From: Anthonomus grandis grandis
Lineage: Eukaryota; Arthropoda; Insecta; Coleoptera; Curculionidae
NCBI RefSeq assembly: GCF_022605725.1
Contig: NC_065552.1
Span: forward strand, 23,392,785-23,456,784
Direction of reading: 5' to 3'
Length of the DNA: 64,000 nt
Of this stretch, positions 38,101 through 50,100 are shown in pieces; within the stretch, counting starts at the first letter, position 1, and each line of letters starts with the position of its first letter. The translations under genes were made by a program, and so were the position numbers. Below the pieces are notes generated by a model, which saw only the letters and a list, made by a program, of their open reading frames with translations, was not told where the DNA came from and made no database searches.

Positions 38101-41100
38101 AGAGAATGTGAGAAACCCAAACAGTAGAACCAAAAGTCAAAAAAATTTACGAAAATATGGCACACGAGAATTATAAAACGGATAATTGCGACACATCAAC
38201 TCCGTAGACAATTTAACACTGTTCCCGCGTGCTGCTTCCTTTGAGTTCGTTATAGTAATATGTGGTATATCTAATAAGGGGAGTAATTTGACGTTGTCAG
38301 ATTTGGATTATAGTTTTAGATATTAAAGATATGGTCAGTGGGCCTTATTGACCGCCGGGCTTTATTTGCCGCAGGTACCTTAGTATAATATCATAAACTC
38401 GTTCAAATGTTGTAACGATCAAAAAGACATACACTGTATTAAAAACTTGTACTGGAATTGTACTGAAAACTTGTAGCTGCAGTTAGTTTTGACAACAAAG
38501 GCATAAAAAATCCTTAGAGGTGTAAGATAGGGATGTATTTTCTATCTAGTTTTGTTTAACATTTGATCTGAAAACATTCATCCAAGAACCTCTCGAAGGA
38601 CAGTAATTAGGCAGCAAAGTCAATGGCATATGGATCACCAATATACAGATGACACAATTCTTATAGCAGATAATGTGAATAATCTTCAAAGTCTCCTGGA
38701 GATAGTTGAAATGCACGGCCAACTTGGAATGGGAAAAATTAGAATTGACATCAACATAAAAAAACAACATTTCTAGTAATCACCCGCAAATTAAATGAGT
38801 TGCAGAATGCGAAACTCTCATACGATTGTGAAGACTGAAGTAGTAAAAGAGTTTAACTTTCTGGAGACTTGTTTATGTATGAGCTCATTCGTGAGATTGA
38901 AGAAGGTTCTTACGAACTCGTACGTAGACGTTGACGTTAATACCAGAATAAGCTTCACAAAATGTTACCTATATTCCTTACTGTTGTATGGGATGGAAGA
39001 CTGGATATTATCTATCGTAGAATCTTGAAAGTCTCATGGATAGCAAGAAAAACTAACAAGGAAATCTTGAGGCCAATAGGACAAGACCCCGAATTTCTTG
39101 GTACGATAAGGAACAGAAAAACACCGTGGCACATTTGTAACGTTGTGGCGTTAACTTTACTATTTTGCCACGAGTTTGCAGACGGTAGCTCAGAATTATT
39201 GGAGGCTTGAGTTTGTTCGAAGGTTCACTTATGACTGACTATTAAAGAATCTAAACTTGATTATAACTTTTAAATAAGAGGGCGCCACTTAGTTTTGGAC
39301 TTGGTATAGACTTGGTATATAGGTTTCCATTAACAATTAAATGACCCTGGATAAGGTAAATTTAAAGAGGCAAAAAAAATCTCAACAATACAACCAAATT
39401 ATATTTACATCAAAGATATGTACACACCTCATATTCTAATCTGATAAATGTTAATAATTTGCTATGGATTAAAATATGAATAATGTTGATATAATTTTTA
39501 CCTAAAGCATATCAGCCTTAACCGTGTTATATCTACTTAACTACCAAAAAGGGTACTAAAAATACTGAACAAAAAATAACTAATATTATAGATAAGAAAT
39601 TGACGTATTAAATTATGACATTGATTAAATATTTGTAACGTTAAATTGAAATAAAAGGTATATTAATAAAAATTTAAATAAGTGAGACAAATCTATGGTT
39701 AGTAATATTTAAATAAATGGAATAAACTGGCCTGTATATTCCTCCAAGAAATGAACGGCTAGCCTTCAAAACCGAGGCTGTGAATGTATGCCATTTGTCT
39801 CTTAGCTATCCGAACTGGGAATCTCTATTATTAGCTCTAACTCTGGCTCCAGCTCCACCGCTTCCAGCAATTTCCCAGGGAAATCAAAAGCCTGCAGCCA
39901 TCAACAATTGAAGAAGAATAAAGAGGAAAAGGGAAAAGTAAAAGTAAAACCCTTGCTAAGTTTCATTATCTATCCATCAAAATCTTGGGCATCCTGCACC
40001 AGAATTATGAAATAAACCATATTGGCCACTTCCTGCTTCACAAACTTCAGAAATATAAAACTGGCCTTTTACGTGCGCTCCTACCTGCAACACGGGAACA
40101 AGTCTTCGAAAAATGGACGCAGTACCGACTAAATCGATAACGACCCCACCTGTCGCCTGAGCTGTCAATATCAGCCAATCAGAGAAAATATTAATTATGA
40201 CGAATCAGAGAAGTGACGGACCATCAACATAAAGCATGGATAATTAAACCAGCAGAGTGATGCGTTACAGTAGTAATGTGTCATTGACAGTGTGAATTTA
40301 AAGAAATATGAATAAAAGAAGTTGACTGACTGTTGAAATTATTAATGTAATTATTGAAATCTCAATGGAGCGTTAGTGAACATAAGGAATAGAAAAATAA
40401 AACGCTACAACGTAACGAAAAATATCATGTGCTTTTACTAGTAATTATAGAAAATATAGAGGAAAAAAGGGGTTTAAGCAGGATGTCGTGGCTCCCAAAT
40501 ATCAAGCATTAGACAGAAACAGGAGAATAAATTTTCTGAAAAGCAAGGTAAAGGACGTTCGATCTAGCATAACCCAACCTCATTTTTTAGTGAAAATGCG
40601 GACAGGGCTGTGGACGCCGCAACACGATCCTTTCTCATCAAATTTCTGGCTTTTCCGCTATACTGGCTTTTCCAAGGCTATCAATTATAACGTTTTGAAT
40701 ATTGTCTTCTAAGGCATCAATCGTGAAATCAGACGCTTTCAAAAAATCACCTTTTACTCACAATTGAATGATGATCTACTTGTAATGCTTCGCTCCTCAT
40801 TTTATGAAACTCTTTATAGATCTTAAATACTAAATGTCTCTCATTTAATTTGTTGCAGGAAACCGGATCTATTCGGCCAGGTGTTATCGGCGGAAGCAAA
40901 CCCAGAGTAGCAACACCGGAAGTAGAGAACAGAATCGAACAGTACAAAAGGGAAAACCCCTCAATCTTCAGCTGGGAGATTAGAGATAGACTAGTAAAGG
41001 AGGGTATTTGTGACAGAAGCTCTGCACCGAGCGTATCGGCTATTTCAAGACTCCTACGAGGCAAAGGTGGAGATTGCGATGGTAAGTGAATAAATAAATA

Positions 41101-44100
41101 AATTGCAATTAATCAATTTTCGAATATCGTATTAAATAAAATTGAATGTCGAAACCGAGGCACAAGACACAAGCCACACAACTATGTCAGTCGTTTTAGC
41201 TAAATCATTTTCGAGGCTTGCATAATAGCGTTTCTCTCTTGAAAAAAGTACCGAGTCATTTCCTATCATTATTCAACAGCTACCGGATTTTTTTCTAGGT
41301 AATTAAAAACCTCGGTTAATAGTCGCGAGGCAACGAGATCCCGCGATATAAATATCAATCAAGCAGTTAGTTGTAGGTCCATATTTAAATAAACTGTACC
41401 TGTCCAATAGATCATTTTATTACGATACTTAATTATTTTTTCTCTAAGGAAATCCTGCTAAGGCCAAGGCAGGCAATAGGTCAAGTTTTAATATTCAGTT
41501 TAAAAATATCGTATATTAACTGGTTTATTAATATAGCCAGGAAAAGCGTCAGGAACTCAATTAAGAAGAATTGATTCACTAAGGTTTCTATCAGAAGCAA
41601 ATAGCAGAAGAAAATGAAATACATTTCAATGTCTGAAAGATAGATCTTCAGTTAGAAACAGTATACACTGACTTCTCCAAGGCCTTTGACAGGGGTCATT
41701 CATCGCATAGTTACTCATCTAGTTGTAGACTATTTACTAGGCTCAGAGTTCTCTCTTCATCATCATTCAGGTTGCATTAGGAGTACGGAAGTTCGGGCAA
41801 GTTTTCCTTTTATGTCTACTATTGACAATTGTATGATTGACATCACCAAGTATCAATTTTAAAATTTCACATATCAAGTGATTTATTAGATGTAAAAGAA
41901 TAGGAAAAGCGTTATGAACTGAATCACTAAGAACTGATTTAATAAGGTTTTTACTAAGTAATAATTAATGTTTTTTTGTGTTTTTTCTATCAAAAGCAAA
42001 TATCAGAAGAAAATGAAATAAAAGAAATTTCAATGCCTGAAAGGAAGGTCTTCAGGTATAAACAGTGTACACTGACTTCTCCAAGGCTTTTGACCTCAGT
42101 TACTTATCTAATCATATTCCACCAGGACTAACACAGGGCTCACATCTAGGGCCATTTCTTGTTCTTTTAGATCTTATATTGGGCACCTCCTCCACTGGCT
42201 ATTGCCACATTTTCAATGTCTTCTAAAGACGCTGAGGTAACAGCAGCAAATAAAACATCCATAAGCAGTTTTCTTCATTTAGAACTTAACAATTAATTTA
42301 GCTTACTAACTGGACTCTTTAGATTATGCGCATTCTACAGCATTTCCAAATCAACATGATTAAAGCAGAAATTATCTTACTGGAATTACTGTCAAATTTA
42401 CCTATGTGCCAGCTGAACTGAGTAAATTGCAGGCAAAGAGAGTAAATTTCATCTAATGTTTAATGTTTGACAAGAAATGGAGCAAAATTAAGGACTGTAA
42501 AATATAAGTAGACTTCCCTTAGGAACTCCATCTAAGACCTTGAAGAGGTTAGTGGACACTGTATCTATCGGAAAAACCTTGCCCTTTAATTGACTTTGGA
42601 TCATCAAAACTTACGAAAATGGTCAATCAAGGAGCCTTAAGGAGAAGCCGAATATTAGCTTCGCGCAAGTACTCATTTTATTCTCAAAAAAAAATATGGG
42701 AATTAGAATATTTTGCAGATCTACTAACGGAAGTTGTTAAATAAATGGAATTTACCACTGCAAAGAACAGGATTTAAAAAATAATGACAAAGTTGAAAAA
42801 TCTAAAGACAAATGAACTAGAGATTTACAAAGGAGCAGTTAAGTTAAGATTAGTGCGAAACTCAGTCAACTGGAGAAGATTGGTGTAAAAGAGTTCAATT
42901 TACCTCTTTCATCATTTTAGAGACTTAGCCTAATTTAGATCATTAGGCTCATTAGGTTCAGCTTCTATAAGATGAACATAAGAAACCATGATGAGAGCAA
43001 TGAGTCATCACTCATAAGCCGAATGCCCTTTTGTTAAATGCCTTGCCAGTGAAGAAGTCAGTGAACACTGGATGACGAAACAATTTGAGAATGAGTTTTA
43101 GAAAACTTTTCCTTTCTAGTAGTTTATAAATGCCACAGATCGGATGGAAAAGTTGAAAATATGGTATAAGGGTCTCTAAAGCATAGAATAGTTATTAGTA
43201 TATCCTATCCAGGACTCGAATTGCTTATGTCAAGGATTGATGAATATTTATAGTTGTATATACAGTGCATTCATGATGAGAGGAACAAATTCATTTAAAA
43301 TTCAGGTGTATATTTTCTTCTTTTATTTTTCGGAGACGTCGATTAGCATTATCACATACGCGGTTTTTGCAACAAAAATTTTCTATATAAGGTACCTCAA
43401 GTAGAAACTATGGCGTAAACATTTCGATTCTACGATATATTCTGAATAATTTTTGTAAAGCATACCAAATGCCTAAAGTCAGCGGTTTGTCAAATTTGAC
43501 GTTGCGGATCGATTAGTCTAATTTCTTGTCGAATTCTTTGTTTTAAATTATCAACATTATTTAGACTATTCACATAAACTTTGGACCTTCAATAGAAAGA
43601 ATTTAATGGGGAAAAAAGCAAGAAGAAAAAATCTAATTGGGTTATATCCAGTGACCTTGATGGCCACTCAATCGGTTCTCTTGGTCCAATCCATTTGTTA
43701 GAAAAATTTGCATCAAGAAATTGTCGAACGGCGATGGCAAAGTAAAGAGGTGCTTTATCTTGTTGAAACCATATCTCGTTACTAGGAATGTCAGCCTCTT
43801 GTGGATGAGGGAATAAAACAACTTAAGTTAAATTAGTTCTTTCTCAGATAAATGCATTTTATTAAAAAATTATACATGAAATGACAAGTAATATGCGACA
43901 ATTATATTCACAAATGCATGACAAACCGTTATCAAGTAGGTTCTAAAATTGGAAACTATTCGAAAATAATAAACTTTGTAAGAAATGTCTTGTCTAAAAA
44001 CTTAATGTTGGCGTCATAGTTTCTACTTGATGTCTTAAGTAAATGCAATAAAAATTTTGTAACCAACATTTTTATTGCAAAGCACGCATTGAATCAAATG

Positions 44101-47100
44101 GACAACAAATTAAAAAATAATTGCAATAAATCTAGAATAAGTTTTTATGTTTTAATTTCATATGGGTCGTTAGATTATTACGTCATATTTGAAAACAAAA
44201 AAAATCCTGAATTTTAAATGCATTTGTTCCTTTCATCCTAAATGCACTATAAATTTATTATTAGTTGGTATGTATAACTGGAAATGAATTTTAAAAATGC
44301 ATCATATATCATTTGCCAATAATTTTTGCTTATTATTCGCAAATGATCACAAAAAAATTATATTAGAGCCATTTTAGTGCGGACTTTGCATAGCATTCCT
44401 TATTCGACAGTATTTCCAATCATTAACCATTTGCGTTCTGGCATACCTCATATATACCTCATATGTGTTTTCTTCTAAATTGGAAGTTTTCTGTAGCCTT
44501 TATCCCTCTCTGTTCCAGATTATTCAAAATTATTAACAAAGATCATTCCTGGAATCTTCCCATAGTACCTCACAGAACATTCACAGAATATTTATTAAGT
44601 TTAAGTCTTTGGAAACATTTCAAATGACGACTATCGACTCTGTTGTTCAGATCTCGTACCCGGTGCAAGTCGAACCCCCCAAAAAAATAATAATAAAATA
44701 AAAACAAAACGCTGAAAAGAAAAATTATCCTCGCTGCGTCTATCCGGCTTACCGACAAAAGATTTTGATATAATTACGCGCCTCGAAATTAGCGAAACTT
44801 TACAAAAAAAATCATTTGTTATTAATGGAGTTTGCGGTACCGCCACCTGTGGTGTCGGCATCGTGTCAACGGAACCGTCATTTATCATCGGGAGCAGATT
44901 GTGTTTTTTGATTTTGTAGTAAAGCGGGAGCTAAATTAATATGAATGAATGAGTGATTTGTTTTACCTAGAATTTATTAGTTTTTTTTAAATATAATTGG
45001 ATTATGTTGTGGGCTATAAGAATAGTGTAGAGGGATCGGTCTGGTGCTTCAAGGTAGATTAAGATACCATTACTACGAGTGACTAATGAGTCAAATTTTA
45101 TATTAACACAGAAATTTATTTTTGTTAAGTGTCCATTGATAACGATCAAATTTCGTGGTATGTGCTATAGTTTCTAAGATAGGTAGAATGGCAACTTTGA
45201 AAGATTTTTTTTTGCAAAAATAAATTTTATTCGAAGAAAACAGCCATTATTACCATATCTAAAAACTGCTAAAAACTCAATTAAGGACTGACAAATATTC
45301 CAAAAGAAAAAAACTTTAATGGGCCATTTTACCTGCAACAGAAGGCAAACTGGTACAATGTAGCAGGAAAAATAGACCAAAAGTCAATATATAATAAATA
45401 TTAACAAAATCAAGACCTAGGGCCACATTTAACATTATAATCGTGATTATCACATACATTAACCGCAGTTTTCGCACACAAAAAACAACCTCACTGTCAC
45501 TATCGTTTACACCAGAGCACGAACCGTGTGTTCATAAATGACAAACTGATCACTTAATCGAACCTTCTGTGGACTCAGAATAAGAATAGTGGCGGTATAA
45601 ACACAGAGCATTTTCTCTCTCATTAGATGATATATAAACCGAATCACCAAAATTTTCTTTTCCTGGAAGTAATAATAGTTATAACCTAACTTATTTTTTG
45701 TGTAGCTTTCTTAATTTGTTTTGCTTTTGGTATAAACAAAATTAATTCAGGTGACACAAAGAAGCTACTTTTATTGAAGAACCCTGTTGATTTACGGGTA
45801 ATAATGTTGGCCAGTGAGACATCTTCATCAGAATCATTGCTGTCATTATTTCGAAGTAAATTTATTATTAAACGATTTTTTGATTATAGACCAGGTAGAA
45901 AACTAAAACAATATGGCTTATGCCAGTGGAACATTTTCATCAGAATTATCGTTTTCATTTCGAAGTATATATGAGAGTGATTGTTGGGTTGGGTTGGATT
46001 GGGTTGGAGCGACCTGCGAAATTATGGGGTTACAAACCTATTGCACCATCAGATAATTAATTAATCGATGTTCGTTTTATCTGCTGCTAAGTTACAGAAG
46101 TTACTGAAAAACTAATTAAGAAAATGTTGGCTGATTTTTTGCAGTCTAATAATGTAATAAATAGATGCCAGTTTGAAAAAAAAGAAATAAATACTGATGA
46201 TGCTCTTTTTCATATGCTGAAGATACTCTACTTGAGCCTTAATAATGGTGAGTGGGCTGCAGTAGCGTTTTGTGATCTGGCAAAAGCCTTTGATTGCTCC
46301 TTTTTGTCAGGTAGATGTCAGAGGATTCGTTTCGCTCATTCTGAGTCAGAAGTGTTGAGTGTTGCAGCAGATGTGCCTCAGGGCTCGGTACCAGGCTTTT
46401 ATTTCTTATATATTTAAATAACTTGCCTTCAGTGTTGAGGCATGCCTAGTGTACATCTTTTGCTGATGACACTATTTTTCTGTGGAGTGTTACTGATCCC
46501 CATTATCTTGGAAGAATAATTCGAAATGATTTGGTCAGAGTTAAAACATGGGGTGACGGAACCTCTCTATCAGTTAAAGGCGTTTCAAAGGCGTGCGCAT
46601 ATCTTAAATTTCAAATGTGATATAAATTATGTCTGCATAGTGACTGATTTTAATTAATTTTTAGGCTTGGTTATTAACAATAAATTAAGGTTTGATAAAC
46701 ACATTGAGCAGCTATGCTCTAGGTTGGCATTAGGCGAGTGTGCAATCAGAACAGTTGGGAGTAATTTAAATATGACAGTAGCCAAAGAGGCTTATTATGA
46801 AAAAATTTTGATCTGTGGTGGCCATATCCCAGTTGCTCTAAATGCATTGTATGCCCACAAGGGCTTTTTCAAATGCTCGACCAACCAACTCTGTGCAATT
46901 TGAAACTGAGTTATGGTTCGGCGAGAATTAGATCATAACCATTGTGTTGCAGCATCTGAGTAATATGCAGAAAATCGCTTCATAAAAACTACATTAAGTG
47001 GCTGCAATCTATAAGCCCATTTAAAAGCAGTAAGACCAGATTATCTTTGGTAGCTCTTGAAAATTTTACAAAGTTCTTAAACCATTTGGTACAACGGTCT

Positions 47101-50100
47101 GTTTGAATCTGGCCACTTTCATAACACATCAGCAAAAGATCCTCTTGGTGTTTTATTAATTAATTCTGGCTTAATTCATTTTCGTGGAAACAAACATGGG
47201 AGGCATGTTAATAGGCTGACTTGTTACTTTCCTTTCTTGCCTAAAATTTTCGGCAATTTTTTAGAAATAGTCATTGCACCCGTATCATCTACATTAAAAA
47301 ATTTTCGGGCGTGAGCTGGTAAAAGTAAAGAGCTCCCTTACTGTCGTTTTGATTTGATTGAAGTCACTTGCCCTGGCTGCAGAAGTGGCCTCTGGTTTCC
47401 ATAGACGCAAATCAGAAATTAAAACCAAAAAATTTTCTAACCAATATCTTCCAGCCATTTTAATTACATCGTCAAAATTGTGAGTAAATCTTATTTGATT
47501 TAACAAGAACATAAGCTAATGACCGTAAGTATTTAGTTGTTAAACCCAAAAAGCGTGATGATTCGTTTTTTACGTAATTAGCCAATTCCTCTTCTTGCTC
47601 CTTGCTAAATATAGTTTCAAATCTACCTATTTTCTTCACAATCATCCTTTTACATTTTTTACATCTTAGATACATGTCGACTCATACTTGCCAAAATTTG
47701 ACTTTTTTTCCTAAATGATGAGATGCAGTGGTAGTGGTGAGTCCCATAATAGCGTCTGTCGAAACAATGCGGTACATGTTCTCAGGGCCATCGGCCGTTG
47801 AGCCGCCTTGCTGGTGGATAGATGTTTTTTCAGAAATTTGTGAGGCCTTCCTAAATTAAAAACCTAACCCCTAGTCCAACTCATCCCATCATCCTACGTA
47901 ACCTAACCTAACCTAACCCAACCTAGCCCAACCTAATCTTCTGTCAGGTTGTGAGTGCTTCGTAAGGTCCAGGTGTTATGGGCCAGTAGCGTAGGACTCA
48001 ATGCGTAAATTTCTGTGTTTGTAGCCCCATATACCCAATAAAAAACTTTATTTAGGATACTTAATTTAATTAGGATACAGAACCTAAACTTCACGTTAAA
48101 ACATCCAAATCCAGATCTAAATTTGTCAGTCAAGGAAGTCAGTAATAGGCTGAGTTCTTGGTAGAGTAGTAAGGTTAGTTCTTAAGACTATACCTAAACT
48201 TAAAATTCTCTCTTCTTCTCTCTGTACTATTACCAAAAAATATTTATCTATTTATAGACCAATATATAATTTATCTATATCTCAAGGTATAAAACGTCGC
48301 GCCTCCATCTTGTTACGGTAATAAATCGCTAAACGTATTCTGCTACCGCCGTCCATTTCGACATTAAAACAGGTACAACCTTAAACGCCTCACAATGGTA
48401 CGGCTTTTCTGTTTGTCTATTCTTCACACTTGAGTAGCATCATGCAAGTGGTCATTTACGAACCGGTTATAAAATACAAAAAAGAGATATACGTTGAGAG
48501 ACAAGATGCAAATTGAAAAGAAAATTTGTGTGCGATGAGGCAAGGAAGATAAAAAAAGACAATAAAAGATATAAGAGTTAAAATTAATAAAAAAATACTA
48601 ATATTTGTGATATATTTAAAAATTGATCAACAGTAAAAATATTCCTGGTGATGAAAAATCCCCTGAATTTCTTCCTAAATTGATTTGGAGGTAGTGTTCT
48701 TTGGTGATAATGATAGCATAAAGTTTGAGTTATGAGGAGTTTCAAGGTCATGCTGAGCACTGTACGTGACATTTACCAATATGTGGTCTGACAGGAAGCA
48801 GGATTTCTAAGATGAATAAAGAATAACGGCAATCACGACAGTCCTCTTTGTATTTTAAAAAGTACCCGGATAGCCCTTCTTTAGGGAAGGAAAATTGCAC
48901 TACAATGTCCTCAAGCTACAATAGCATAAATGTTACGTGAGTGGATAAGTGGATTTTAAGACAACCTTAGATGGATATTCTCCCATATTTCTAAGCAAAA
49001 AGATATTTTTACTTATTTGCTCAACAGGTGACCAATATGAGTATCCCAGCGCAATTCTTTTTTAAAAAACACACCCAAAAACTTAACTGGATCTTCCTAT
49101 ATGCCTCTGAAATATCTCTGCTTGAAAATACCATCCTTTGTATTTTCTCTTGGTTCAGAAACAATCTGTTGGCAACAAACTACTGCTCAGCCCTGGCCTA
49201 TGCTAGCCCTGAGCCCTCCAAGGAACTTCAATATTCCGATCAACACATGCAATGGTAGTGTCACCTGCAAACAGTGTACTTGGATCCAGGATCTAAATTT
49301 GGCAGGTGCATTTACATAAATTATAAAGAGAAGTGGTCTCAATACAGATCTTTGAGGCATACCCACAGTAACATTTTTAACCTTGGATTTGGAATCCGTT
49401 TGAAGTTTATTGGACGAGCCTATTGGAAGTCTTTTGCCCTGGTTCTGAAATCTTTAAACTAAAAGTAGGAGTTTCGAAGACAAACCTCCAAAAGATCCAT
49501 CACACCCTTTGAGTCTTCCCCTGATAATGTCAAGAAATTTTTTGATGGACACATTTGTATTAAAAATCTCAACATCAAATGTTACTAACTGTCTACCGTC
49601 ACCCAAACAGCACACATCCTCAATTAATTTTAAATTATCTTTATCTAATGGAGTTTCATTGGCCTTCGAAAAGTATATTTAGTTTACCTGAGTGCAATGG
49701 ATAGATTTTTTTGACAAGCTTATTCATTATCATTATCATATCATATTGATCCATTACTGGTCGAAAAATGTTTCTTCGTTTTGATAAATATGCATAACGT
49801 ACTATGGGTTTAGGAGATTATTAATCTCATGGTTTCAAGAAAATAAGAAGTAATTGGTCAAACATTATAATAAAAAGCCATTGTACATTAGATACTTCCA
49901 ATGAATGTGCTTAAAATGATAACTAAGGCAGTACTATTTAATGGACCTGTTTCTCAACCTTATAGACGGGATATGGACAATGAACTTTTTGAACCGAAAT
50001 TTATATTTGTATATATTATGCATGAGGAAAAGCTACTATCCATTGGATTTTCTTGTTTACATATACCTTTGCACCAATAAATTATACCTGTGCAGAGGAA

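Larger units (their letters stand above)
35940..39210 (+). pseudogene. RTE-like LINE interrupted by a pogo element
   Basis: Left part: KTAKTWINQIGLLKLLDNGS (36001), LFNQIIQGRKIANS, LMNHTESVSEGHYRI (36164), SSQFGLRMREREVLVISQVL (36235), and DEAMCFIRYEKAFDI (36322-36363), the first RT catalytic box. The pogo element follows at 36367-38380. Right part: a GVRQGCIF-like box (38525), QYTDDTILIADNVNNLQSLL (38640-38700, catalytic box YTDD), an ELIREIEEGSYELVRRR segment, and the RTE C-terminus RRILKVSWIARKTNKEILRP (39018). Dropping the insert and one TA copy joins AFDI to V-YHKLVQML in frame. The copy also carries its own stops. Confidence 0.88.
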
